Assembly (NCBI RefSeq): GCF_000247815.1
Contig: NC_021677.1
Coordinates: 1,681,855 to 1,745,854, forward strand
DNA length: 64,000 nucleotides
Direction: 5' to 3'
DNA from: Ficedula albicollis
Taxonomy: Eukaryota; Chordata; Aves; Passeriformes; Muscicapidae
Part shown: one piece after another, positions 18,584 to 31,298 of the stretch
How positions within the stretch are numbered: position 1 is the stretch's first letter
Layout: each line of letters opens with the position of its first letter
Notes under the pieces: model-generated
Databases searched by the model: none
What the model was told of the DNA's origin: nothing
What the model saw: only the letters and a program-made list of their open reading frames with translations
Program-made: the position numbers and the translations under genes

Positions 18584-18611
<28 letters not shown>
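18487..18611. repeat. 50-bp tandem duplication plus T28
   Basis: AACCTGGATATTTCCAGCGG occurs at 18487 and 18537. Each copy is followed by a T run and CCTGGATAT. A T28 run (18584-18611) and TACCTGG follow, so the unit has partly repeated again. Confidence 0.88.
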
Positions 18612-18614
<3 letters not shown>

Positions 18615-21600
18615 TGGGCTCTTATGAGCTTAAGCAGGAGACAAAATTACAACGCGGTGCGATGATGTATTGCGTGTTAAAATTGCAAAATGCGATTCCC
18701 TCCTTCCTACTTCTGTGCTCGTTTGGCAGACCAATGAGCCCGTTAGGAATAAGGAAAATGTTGGGATGCTGTTTTTGCTACAGAAGGATGGCTGATCCTA
18801 TTTGTCATGTGGTTTTTAACAGAAAAGCTTGCTTCCCCTATGTAGACATATCAAAACCTCTTTGGTTCTACCAGTACTTAGGAGGAAGGCAGGTTTTCAG
18901 ATTGGGATAATCTCAGTCCTACAGCAGGCGTTCTGCTAGGAGCAGAGAGTTAAATCCACAAAATGCCTAACAGAAATGCATGAAAACTTGTCTAATTACC
19001 AAAGATAGAAGTATTTAATATGCAGAAGGGTGATCCAGGACTTCTGGCATTCCAGAATGAAAAGCCACATCAGCCATACAACAGAAGTAGTAACCTGGGG
19101 CTCCTCATCCTTGTAAATCGGTCAGAAAAAGGTGCTTGTGCAAAGGCAGATGAAGGAGAGAGGAACCAGACCTGAGCACCACTCTCTGCAGCTCCAAATT
19201 CTCTGTATTTTGAGCCTCCTTCTCCACTGCAGTTCTGTGCCCTGACGGACCAGAGAAAGTCCTACTCAGAGTGCTCGGTGCTGAGCAGATGGGTGTTGTC
19301 AAATCAAGCCTCCCTAAAAACCAAACATTGGTGCCTTTTGCTTAGCCACATGTACAAAGGCTTCACTGTGCCTGAAAAAACACTGTGCTGAGGATCTTGC
19401 AAGGTAAAGCCCACAGATCACCAGCAGAGTCAGCATGATTTTTCAGATTGCCAATAGCTAAAAAAGGATTCTCCCAGAATCCAGTCTATTTGTGCTATTA
19501 TTTTCATAATGTTGCCATTAAATCCTGATCACACTAGAACAAAATGAAAATGGTGCATTTCCTGGGTAATTTCCATTCTAACTGATTTCATTTTTCTGTT
19601 AGGGACAAAAATAATGTCCAAATATCTTTGCTACATATTATTTCCCAAATAAGCTTGAGAGAAATAAGGTGTCACTAAGTTCTTAAAGAAAATGCAGTAA
19701 GGAACTAACCTTTTCTTTTTTTTTTTTTTTTCTCATTAAAACAAAAAAAACCCAAACTAAACGGATGAAAAAGTAATCTAACATTGTCTACTTAAAATGT
19801 TATCTATTCACATTAAAAATTCTGATTGGCAGAGGAATGCTCATATCTCCTTGGGCATTTCTATTGCCACAATGTACAGTAGAAAATATGCAGAATGGAT
19901 GTGCCTTCAGATTAATCATTTAGACACTATACATTTCATAAGGATAAAGGTCATAACAGCTGAGCAAATAATTTCCATCAACATTTTAAATAAGATTGTA
20001 GGATACATAGAATTTTCATTCAAGCTAGCTGGGCAGAATCTGTACAAAGTAATATGGCATTGCAGGAAATTACCTCTCTGAATGAAGAAAACACTTCAGA
20101 GGAAAATACAGAAGTTCTTTAAATAAAAAGAAAATAAAGACACCCACTTAAACATCAGATGCTTTTTCCATTGTCTTGAGTAGAGGTAATTCTAAAAACC
20201 TGTTTCATTTTGAGGACACATGCAAGTGTTACATCTATTCAAACCCTGAGTTTTTTGAACATATTTGATCTTTTCTTAAAACACATCTATAGAGTCCTTT
20301 AGAGAGGACATTGAAGCAAAATGTGAAAGGAATGTCTTCTCAGAAGTCAATTAGCAAGAAATTAGTAAGGATTTAGAATTACAATGCAATTTATTATTTA
20401 TTGCAAATTTATGTATCTAAGTACAAAACTACCAAGAACACTAAATATAATGCTTTTCTTCCTCATTGTAATGATCTTTACAATATCAATATATGTGAAG
20501 AGAAACATTTCTTGTTTTCTGGTTAAGGTGTTCTTTTGCATCTAATCACTGGCAATGCTTAATAAATTATTTGATAAATGCCTTAATTAAATAACTGATG
20601 GATCTCAGCCTTGAAATTACATAATCTAGCTAGTAATCATTACTTTTTTTGTGAAAATATATCTCTATATTGGAAACCAGGACCTGGTGAAATTGATGCA
20701 TTTCCTTCCCTGCTTCTCCTTAATCCCAACCTGCCATTCCCTAGAGGAAAATGAGTAAAAATTCTGGCAGATTATGAAATTAACAGTCCAAGGAAACATT
20801 GATTCTATCACAAATACATTGCAAAGTCCAAAATAAGGATATTTGATACTAAAATCAGGGAATAAGGCAGGCAAAGATGCAGGAGTTTAATCTTTCCAAA
20901 GAATTCGGAAGAAGAAAATATATCTTATCACACTTAACCTAATTTAAAGATATTGGAAGTGTTCAAGTGTCTGATATTTTTTGAGTTTAGTGTCACTTCC
21001 TGATGAATGGGGGACAAAGAGAGCAGCAAATGGAAAGGGACCCATCCTTCTGCAGCTCATTGCCACTTTTCAGTTTCAGTCAGGAGCTGTGCCCAGTCCT
21101 TGTAGCTCAGCCAAGCTGCCCCACAGAACAAAGGTAAAATGCAAAAGCAGCCTTGATGCAGGCATCCCATGACCCAGCATCACTGGGATCCCCCAAGAAC
21201 CAAATTCACCACCTTCACAACTCTCTGAAGTACCAGACAAGCTTAGAGCAAAAAGAAAAAGACAGACGTGTTGGGACTTAATTTTATAAAGATAACACTA
21301 AATTCCTTCAATGTTCATAGGATGATGTAAAATGTCATCTACAATCTCTGAAAAATGAGTACTTTTGAAAAATAAAACCACACAATGAAAGTTAGCAAAA
21401 TAAGGCTGAATGTGAATTCCAGCCTTCAGCTCCTTTGTTTTGTACGATGGATTTTCACCTAACTCATTTGCACTAAGAAAATTTCTTCCCTGTGATTTAA
21501 AAAACCACCAGGGATAAGTTTAGTCTAGATACTTCTATAACTTAAATGTCACTTCTTTAACTGACATATTTTATTATTTTTCTGGCACTTTAGATGCGCT

Positions 21601-22944
21601 GGAGGATTCTGATTCCAGGAAATTGCCCTGATAGTTGTGCAAATCTGCTACTGCTCAATTGGTCTGAAGTATTTCCAGAACCCAGCATTGCAGCAGCCCC
21701 TTGGAGAGGCATAAAACAGAAAGGAGTGCTTTCTGCAATGCCTCATTCTACCCCTCTCCTGGCTTCCACTGCACCCCTCTGCATATCACAGCCATCAGTT
21801 TTAGTTTAGCTAGGTGGTGCAGAAATACTTCTGTTTTGTTTACCAAAACTTTATCCTTTTTAGAACAAATCTTCATACATAAAAGGGGAAAAAAAAACCC
21901 CAAAAAAGTTCTTTGTTCTTTGTTGAGGCTTATGCTTCTTTAGAAGACACTACTGTGTTTTCTACAGCTTTTGTAATCATTTCACTCCAGCTGCCTGCTG
22001 AAGAACCAGATATTGCAATAAAAGAAGGTCCCATGGAATTCTCACCTGCACAGCAGATCAGTGCCAGGACAGCAGATCATAGTTTGGATATTTTCAGAAA
22101 AGAAACATTGAACAAAAATGAAAACACTCCTATGCCACTGTTAAGTCCATGAAGAGAAGCAGTTCTGGCTCTTGCCATATGAAAAAGAATGTAGAGGAAA
22201 AGAAGTTTCTTTGTACTAGAAGGATTGTGAGACACAACAAGAGGTGTGCAGTGCTTTCTTAAGAAGCTGAGTAGAATGTAATTCTTCAGAGTGGAATGAG
22301 AAAGCAGGGAGTATGATGGCAGTGGATGAGCATGGAGAAGGGCTGAGAGATGACAGCCTGGCTGTTCACTGTGTGCTTCAATTTAACAGGTAGCAGCTCC
22401 TCAGATGGAGCAAGCTGGTTCCAGTTTCAGAACAAAGAAAGGAACAAGTGCCTAATTAACCTGTGGAATAACTTGGCATATAATGCTGCAGCTACTTAAG
22501 GATTACAATTTTTCAACAAAGTCACAGTGGGATTTCAGATTTCTTATGCTAATGAATCCTTGTAATGTTTCATTTCAACAATATGAATTAAATTGAAATA
22601 TGTATGTTCCAACACACACAACCACAGTATTCCTGTGAATTATTTCAGTTGTGGGTTCATTTTGCATTAAGCAAAATGTTTTTTAAAAAACTCTTTTTAA
22701 TGGACTGGAATAATCATAATTATCACCATGAAAAGACACCCACCCCCTCCCAAAACTCCAAACACATTATCCTCATCTGCCTCAAAACATATGTACACGC
22801 TGCAGTTCAAGACACTGTCATGGCAGAGTTATCTCACATTCAGGGTACTAATAGGATGATGGAACTTGTTCCTGGGTCAGTGAACAAGCCAAAGCTGCCT
22901 AAAGTCAGACTTGAGCTTTGAGAGAAAAGAAAGAGGGGCTTGCC
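18612..22944. other. No supported feature
   Basis: AT-rich single-copy DNA with a T run at about 19718. Open frames are below about 105 codons and look random in composition. Confidence 0.6.
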
Positions 22945-23632
<688 letters not shown>

Positions 23633-24275
23633 AGCAGAGGAAAATGCAGAGAACTGGTGAGATGTCGCTGGTTCCAGACTGTTTCATCCTTGCATGTGCT
23701 CTGCTTCCTGCCCCAGCATAGCTGTGCTGGTAATATCCTGTAACATTCCTGCCTCCAGGCCAGCAGCTCAGGGGTTGAAGGACAGCATGAAAACTTAGGC
23801 TCTAATTCAGTGGTGACACAGAGGCACAGTGCTCGTAGGGGAAGAGCCACCACACTGTCAAAGGTGTCTTCTTTGGATGAAACACTGAGCAGAGGTCCCT
23901 ACTGGCAAAGTCAAATGAAAAAGGGAATAAAAGCTCCGCTGTGAAAAATGTGGTTTCAAAATGACTGCCGTTGAGGGGCATAAAACAGAGCTCAAAAAGA
24001 AAGCTGAAGTTCTGACAGCTTTCTGATTTAGCTAACAATTTTTTTCACATCCATCTTCAACAGGTCTAGCAAAATAAAAATATTTGCATTTTCACTTTCA
24101 TTATCAATTCATATTAGTATAATTAGACTATAAAACCTTTATCTTATTTGAATTGACGTGGTTTTCATTAATAACTATTAAGCTATAAAACCAAGTAAAA
24201 AGCAATTTCTGTGCTTTTTTTGGAAACAGATTTGAATGAAGTCTTAGTTGTCCCATGTTAAAATTTTTAACTTAC
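23633..24275. other. No supported feature
   Basis: AT-rich DNA, downstream in transcript sense of the last minus-strand exon candidate. No further exon was found in phase by eye. Confidence 0.5.
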
Positions 24276-24318
24276 CATCTTCATGTTGGCAGTTGGTTAC
24301 TATTGCCAAGTGTTTCTG
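24276..24318 (-). CDS. Possible small exon of an unidentified gene
   Basis: On the minus strand an acceptor with a fair pyrimidine tract (TTTGTTTGCTTACCAG) is followed by 43 bases encoding QKHLAIVTNCQHED. It ends at a near-perfect donor, GATG/GTAAGT. It enters in phase 0, matching the exit phase of the candidate exon at 24923-25045, and leaves one base over. The short length means the open frame itself carries little weight. The donor and the phase match are the evidence. Confidence 0.25.
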
Positions 24319-24922
24319 CTGGTAAGCAAACAAATTAACCATTTTCAAAGTGGGATGAAAATGATGAAAAATACATAATTCAGTGAGCATGAAACAGTGA
24401 GCACTGGTTGCTTTATATGAAAGCAAACAGATGAATTGTTTTGAAGCTCACTTCCGATCTTGTTTTGAAGCTCAGAATGCTGAGAAAAAAAAAATTGAAA
24501 TAAAATTCCCTACTCTAGCTATCAAAGGGCATCTGAAGGCACAGTTTAATACATTTGTAAGCAGCTCTAATGATATTGGTCAACAACAACAAAAAAGAAA
24601 TGTTGAAAAGAAATGTTGAAATTCCTTAACTTGGAGGAAACCTGATATTATTTTATAGATGAGAAAGAAACATTCTTATTCTTAACTTCATTCCATGTAG
24701 CTGCAGCAAATTCTTACAGATCAGGAAGCAAAGTTACTTAAAAAAAATAAATCTAGCCACTAACTTTATAATTTCAGAGTGGTTTTCTGTGTAAAAAACT
24801 TATGTGCAATACTGTGGTAGACACACCAGCACTGAAATTAAAGCAGAAATGAGGCTTTCATCAGTATAGCTTTTTCTTGAATGTGGAGGGAAATAAAAAA
24901 GTACTGTTATGTTGACACAAAC

Positions 24923-25045
24923 CTTCAGTTGTGAACCTTGAGTTGCAATAAATGTGCTTGCATCAGGAATACTCTCCTTGCAGGTACAGTTCTCTCCTAG
25001 GAAATCATGGGCAGAAAAACTAGGTGTGCTAAGGCCAAAGTTTAT
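24923..25045 (-). CDS. Possible exon of an unidentified gene
   Basis: Transcript-sense acceptor TTTTTTTTTCCTGTTAAG, then 123 bases (41 codons, phase 0 in and out), then donor CTGAAG/GTTTGT. The peptide includes GENCTCKESIPDASTF, with two cysteines in a CxC pattern. The reading frame is open well beyond both splice sites, so the frame alone is not decisive. I do not recognise the protein. It fits in phase after 27423-27507 and before 24276-24318. Confidence 0.3.
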
Positions 25046-26684
25046 CTTAACAGGAAAAAAAAATCCAGTTAATCTAAAGATGTTGTTGAATGGCATTGCA
25101 ACAACAAAATATTGGCCAAGGCCTATTAAAAATAGGCTGTTTTTATTAAGAAGTTGTATAATTATATAACAATCCTTACAATTTACTTTGAATGTCATGC
25201 TAATGTTGTATTGTCCTATGGAAAACTCATTCAAGCTGTTCATAAGAGTGTTGACTGAATTTTCCTGCAGGTTCCAAGGGTGTTTGGAAAACTGAGATAA
25301 GCTTAGTTCAAAAAAGCAGCATCTGCTAAAGCTCTTAAATGCCAGAATTGCCTCAAAAACAAACTTCTACTATAAAAGAAGAGGAAGGTGAGTCAGAGTG
25401 CAAAAAATTAAAGGGGTTAGAGTATTTCAGACTGCAAACTTCCTGGCATTTCAGAACACAATTTTTTTCCTTGGAATGAAGCACAAGATACCCCTGGGAA
25501 TGAGGGGAGCCAAGGTAAGGCAAATAATTTGGACAGAGGCATTCCTCCCGTGTGCAAAGTAACCACAAACAACTAAACTAAGCTTCACCATGGCATTGAG
25601 TGGGATGAATTCCCATCAAAAATACTGGGAAGGTGCAAACCTATGTAGTGCAAAGGGAGTGATGGCAGTAAATTGAGCAGACAATATTTTTTTTGGCTGA
25701 ATGTCAGAAAAAATATCCCTGAGAGAGAAGATGACTATTATACTGCAGAAAAGACACCCCCAAGGGAAGTGAAAGAAGTTTCACTCCTTCAGTCCCTTAA
25801 AAAGGAATTAGGTAATGCAGAAGAGACTGTGGGAAACAGTACCTTCTACACAGTATCTAAAAAGATTTTTAATTTGGCTGTCACACTTTTCCCCTCTCTA
25901 ATTTCTGTCATTTTAAGGATATCACTGGGGCAGCACAGACCACACATGGCAAGGAGGGAAATTCCAGTTTTCCTTTGGTTTCCCTCCCTGCTCACCTCCC
26001 CTGTTTCTTGCCATTCACACCCTTTTCCATCATCTACAGATGGCTGGAGGAGCAGGGGGCAATTACAAATTACACAATTACAGATTAATCAATTACTGCT
26101 GCAGAAGCCTTGAGTGGTGCTCCAGCAGCACAGAAGTAATTTTCTTGTCTTTGGGAGTGGGAAGATTGGTTGTGCATTTGTCAGTTTTGTCTTTGTCTGG
26201 GTGTTTGTGGGGGTTATGCGCAGTATAACCAGATGAGTGAGTAAAACAGCATTTCTCAATTTTAATATCCCAAGACTTTTCGCTGTCAGGAGGATTGCTG
26301 GCACAAAACCTTCTTACGAAATTCTTTTGTCACATATACTGGATTATAAACCTACCAGATTCTCTCCGTTTCAGTCGCTGACACATTTCCTAACCATTTT
26401 TCGCTTCAAGTCTCAGCTTTCACACATCATCAAAGAAAGAAACACCCACCAAAAAAACCAAAGCCAGCCCCACCCCATCTGTTGCATTTAAAAGCTTTAT
26501 CTCAAAAGAAATTCAGCACAGCTCCCCAGAGAGTTTCACTGTCACTTCCAGATACACATACTTTTAGCAAGAAAAAAGGGTGGTGTAGCTATTATTCAAG
26601 CTAATAACTACTTTTCCCTGTAATTTGGGATAAATTCTCACCTTTTACCTTGATCAATTAAATTATATCTGGATAATGAGATAT
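25046..26684. other. No supported feature
   Basis: Mostly AT-rich. A 146-codon plus-strand frame starting at 25673 contains a charged stretch (LLQSLKKELGNAEETVGN). It lacks clear splice sites or similarity that I recognise and is not called. Confidence 0.45.
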
Positions 26685-27115
26685 GATTACTTCAATGTGT
26701 AACTGAGAATAAACACACTTCTCTTTCTCTCTTGTATCACTTTACTCAGAAACAAAATGCTATTTAGGAAAAAAAATACAAACCCAAACACACAGAAAAC
26801 ACCCCAAACTGCACAAATCCAGAAAACAGCTCATGGACAAACAGAAATTTGCAAAAAACCCCTCAGCAGAGTGTTTGTGCGCCACTCTTAAATTTATTCT
26901 GATTACTTCAATGTGTAACTGAGAATGAACACACTTCTCTTTCTCTCTTGTATCACTTTACTCAGAAACAAAATGCTATTTAGGAAAAAAAATACAAACC
27001 CAAACACACAGAAAACACCCCAAACTGCACAAATCCAGAAAACAGCTCATGGACAAACAGAAATTTGCAAAAAACCCCTCAGCAGAGTGTTTGTGTGCCA
27101 CTCTTAAATTTATTC
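26685..27115. repeat. Tandem duplication, 216-bp unit, two copies
   Basis: Copies at 26685-26900 and 26901-27115, both starting GATTACTTCAATGTGTAACT. They differ at only a couple of positions (AATAAACAC versus AATGAACAC, TGTGCGCC versus TGTGTGCC). A recent local duplication. Confidence 0.93.
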
Positions 27116-27422
27116 ACTAGTTACTTATTTTGTATTCTGTATCCTTCTCCATAATCAAATCCATTCAATATTTCCCATGGCCTCTCCATGCCTTTGGGTG
27201 ATGTTGTGCTGTCTTTGAGTTTTCTTTATTTGCAAAGAAAAGAGCTCCTTTGAATGCAAGTAAATAACTTGGTGTTGTCATTACTGGGCAGTGAAGACAC
27301 AAACTGAGACCAGGGTGAGGGTAGAAACCCCAACCCTGACACCTGACTGGCACGAGCTGAGGGGATACAAGCCAATATTTATATTTTAACGTTTATTTGA
27401 TCATACTGAGGATGCAGCTCAC

Positions 27423-27507
27423 CTCAGATAAGGGTATGGTGAGATTGTCTGAGAGCATAATTCCCTTCCACAGCCACCACAGCAAAAATAGTGCATCCCT
27501 TTCTATT
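27423..27507 (-). CDS. Possible exon of an unidentified gene
   Basis: Transcript-sense acceptor TCACTGATTTGTTAG, then 85 bases, then a strong donor TCTGAG/GTGAGC. It enters needing one base to complete a codon (phase compatible with 31137-31298) and exits in phase 0 (compatible with 24923-25045). The peptide contains KGIMLSDNLTIPLSE, preceded by an unusual tryptophan-rich stretch, which lowers confidence. Confidence 0.22.
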
Positions 27508-29986
27508 CTAACAAATCAGTGAGGATTCAGCAGTGCCTTGCTTTATACCTGACTGGGAAACTCTTTTTTTTTTTTTTTCTCATCTGTCTCCTATTCCAGC
27601 ACATTGAGCATTAAAAAAGCAGCAACCTTTGCTAACCATAGTTCTGTTTTCAGTGACTCAGTTCCTGCTGTGGTCCTGCTCCTTCAAGTTCATTAACTCA
27701 GTTTGTTTTTATTATCAGCTGATAATAAGCACTTGATAGAGATTTAAATCTGGATGAAGGTAAGTCTAAGTTTGCCAAGTAAAATTTACCTAAAAAGAAT
27801 TTCCTATTTGAAGCTAAATTGCAAGAAAAGTAGAGTATTTCACACCATTTAAGGAAATTACCTCTGAACTAGTAACTGTGAACGTGATTGGACTTTGCAC
27901 AGAACTATGATGAAAATTTGTTTAAATGTTGAGAAGTATTTGGAAGTTTAAAAATTGGACTGCTGCTTAATCAAGTCATATTTCAGTTCATGTTTACTTA
28001 TACCCTTTTCTACGGAGGAATTGTATCCTGTAGAAGCATAAAAAACAGCCATTGGAAGACATTTCACCTTGTGAAATTTTTGAAATTTTTGCAGCACTTC
28101 AGATTCTATCTTCATGATTTTTTTTGAATACAGGAAATGTTTTAATTTAGCATTTTATATGAAAAATAATTTTAACATAATGTAGAAATGTGCCCAATTG
28201 TTGTGAACAAATGTCTTCTCGCAAATTTTTCATTGAAAATTCTCATTATCTTTTTATCCTTCAATACTGACAGATCAAAGAGGCAGTTGCTGCATTTTCC
28301 TGTGAATTCAACACTGATTTATACTTTCAAACATCTGATATTTTATAACTGCTGGTTAATTGTGACTGTTCTATTAAGAGATTGATAGCAAAAAAGTAAG
28401 TTTATATGAGTGCACAACCAGCAAAAAAAGTTTTCATTTTCCCTTCAAATGCATTATCTATATAACAATCTTAATTCATATATGGGAATTCTATTAAAAT
28501 TGATTTTTTTATTTCCATGAATCCATTGGATCTGCAACTCAAAAGAACATTGAAAATCTCTGAAAAAGAAGGGATAGGATTTCCAAACAAAACTGTCAAA
28601 ATATGCAAAAGTTGAGGCCCACCATCTCTGCAACATTTCAATATCTATAAATGCACCGTTATTATTTTTTTAATGGAAGTTTAGCACAAAAAATGCCTTT
28701 AACTGTCTTAAATGTACCCAGATGCCTGTAGATAGATATGATAGCAGGGCAATTTCTCAGCAAATGGTAAGCAAGTTCTAAGATCCAGAGAAGGCTGCAT
28801 GTAGTTCCACAGCCCCCAAAGGAACCAACTCAGAAATTCCTGTCCTCAGAGGTAAAATAGAAGTGAAATTTGTCCTTGCATGTGGACAAGCTCAAACTTG
28901 GGGCACGGATCAGCTAAAGAGAATAAGAAAAAGGTGTGTAAATACAAAAATCAACCTAAACTCCCCCAAACCTGCAGCAGTAAAGCAGTTGGTACCAAAA
29001 AAGATTTCAGTGTACTTTCAGTCTAGTGAGTGCAATCTTGAACATTCAACTCCTGCAAAGTAATTTGCACCAACCTACTCCAATCAGGTTACAACTTAAA
29101 GCAATAAGATGCTGCAACCATGCAAAAGAACTTCTATTTTTTGCAACAGCTTTACACTTTGAAGTAATTTTTTAGTCATTCATTTTTCAAATGTCGTGAT
29201 TTCATGTTGTTCTTAGCAATCATCATTCACAAACCAGCTAAGAACTCCATTAGGAGAGCAGGGATGCCTTTATTTAACAGTCTCCTAGTTGAAATGCTCA
29301 CAATGTGAGCAAATTACCCAAGATTTAGCACTGGCAGCAGGAAAGAACTGCAGCTTTTGGTCAAGCTTTAAGGGTAAATAAATGAGCAAGGCTGCTGTTT
29401 ATTTTGTAATACATCATTTGGCCATAAAAAGCTGCCTCCTTTCACTGTATATTGGAGTATCTAAAATTTTATTACCACAAGACTCAATATTTCACTCAAA
29501 ATAGTAAAGCATGGCAAAACATTTGGATGAAGGGATGTCAAAAGACACTGAACACTGCTGCAAGTTATGCAGGCAAGACAGAATTATTACATCAATGGTG
29601 GTAGCATCTTATGCGGATTTAGAGAGTATTCTCATTTCTAATAACAGGCTGTTGCGTTTTCATTGAATTTCTTGTCTTTATTGCTATAAATGCCAAGTAA
29701 ATAATTAAAAGAAATGTCAGCTCTATCAGTGGCAGCTGCTGTTACTACAGGAAAAGAAGGGGAAGTGTGGGAGCAGGGCAGCCAGCAAAGCCCACAGCGC
29801 TCTGCAGAGTCACTAGTGGGAAAACAACAAAGGCCTTTCCGTGCAGCTGACACAGATGTGCCCACAGCCAAACTGTCAGAAGCAGTTAGGGTGACAGCTC
29901 CTCACAGTTCATTATTTCCCTCTCACAGGTCACTGGGTGACAAGCTGGGTCACCGTGCTTTGTCGGCTGCTCCCAAGTCCCCCACG
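27508..29986. other. No supported feature
   Basis: AT-rich DNA with a T run at about 27566. If the minus-strand gene model is right this is intron. Nothing else is visible. Confidence 0.5.
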
Positions 29987-30037
<51 letters not shown>

Positions 30038-30051
30038 ACGCCCCCCCCCCC
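29987..30051 (+). repeat. C51-ACG-C11 tract
   Basis: C at 29987-30037, the triplet ACG, then C at 30041-30051, preceded by CCCCCACG. The repeated ACG spacers suggest it grew from a C-rich ACG-containing sequence. It is the only tract in a locally GC-rich context with no A/T homopolymer beside it. Confidence 0.95.
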
Positions 30052-30553
30052 AGTTCTGATGCCAGCTGAACAAAGGTGAGCTGCTCAAATCAGCACACTG
30101 CTGCAAACAAATGTCTTCAAATGGTTTTGGAAAGTGGGAGTGCCATTTTTATCATGCCTTCATTTTCAGAAAATTTTCCAATTTTTGTTTCCTTCTCTGT
30201 GATGAGCAGGGAACTGGGTTTGTATCTGCGGCAGACGCAGCTATCAGAATAATTCTGCCAAGATGTGGTTAAAGCAGATAATGAAAGCTAATTTGTCACC
30301 AATTCAAAGTTTTAACCTTTAGAACACTTGCATGGCAGATACATCATGAAAAATCAGTGAACTGATGTTCAGTGAAAAGATGTTTTTCTCAGAGAGGACT
30401 TTCCCCAAATAAAATCTGAGGGGTTGCTTCAAATGAATGCAGACTTCTAAAATGCAGAAAATATAGTCCAAAACCAAGTTATCTTTTTTTGTTGTTGTTG
30501 TTTGGATTGATAATTTGTTTGGATTTTCAAAACACTCCAGTAATAAAATAGTG

Positions 30554-30639
30554 CTTCTAATACATTCTTATCTGTCTTCATGGAGTAACCAATTTACTTC
30601 TAATACATTCTTATCTGTCTTCATGGAGTTACCAGTTTA
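30554..30639. repeat. 43-bp tandem duplication, two copies
   Basis: CTTCTAATACATTCTTATCT starts at 30554 and 30597. The copies run on through CTTCATGGAGTAACCA or CTTCATGGAGTTACCA, with a few differences. Confidence 0.88.
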
Positions 30640-31136
30640 GAATACAGACATAGACAATGACTTTTACCTGTGTTCTGCCCACGTGGAGTTTAAAATGAAT
30701 GAGCAGAGTATCAAGAAGCAAGGTCAAGCATTTGCTTAGCTGTAACAATGGAAGAGGGAGAACATTTCCTCTTCCTTGGGGCTATTCCTTAGTCATTTTC
30801 CCTACACTAGAAAGGCTCACAAAAATGTAACAACTGAATTTGTCCAAGTGATTCAGAGATATTAAAATGAAACCAAGTGTCCTGGATAGTTTTGTCTCAG
30901 TAGTAAATGTGACAAGGTCATAAACATTCTGCCTGGCATCCAAGAGTGCTTGTAGCCAGCCTGTACTTGACTTGAGCAATACTTAAACTCAGGTCTGGGT
31001 TTAGGAGAGACACTTGAGAACAAGTACCCAGAAACTTGTGAAACCAAGTTTACTTATAGGAATAAAGCGATCTACCAAGGCCTGAAACCAAAAGTGCATT
31101 AAAGCAGATGATTAATTTTAGAAAGGTGACCAGTAC

Positions 31137-31298
31137 CTTTCAAAGATAATTGAATTCCCAAATTGTACTGCTAGGACAGCACAAATCTGTTGCAGATGAT
31201 ACAAGAGCACTTTCTTGCTTTCCTTGCTGGGCCCCACATGTAACATCACAACAAGAAGAGAATTTAAAACACTGTCAGAAGTTACAGGGGCTACCTTT
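31137..31298 (-). CDS. Possible exon of an unidentified gene
   Basis: Minus-strand 162-base exon candidate: acceptor TTCAATGTTTTAG, donor GAAAG/GTACTG. Only one frame is read, entering with one base and leaving two. That matches the two bases left by the candidate exon at 34363-34652, giving an Arg codon at the junction. The 53 full codons include LHVGPSKESKKVLLYHLQQI, of balanced composition for a soluble helical protein. It is more GC-rich than its surroundings. The pyrimidine tract is weak. I cannot name the family. Confidence 0.38.

Noticed and set aside
25673..26113. 146-codon plus-strand ORF as a gene
   Set aside because: Part looks protein-like but no splice sites, start context or recognised motif support it, and the opposite strand carries the better exon signals.
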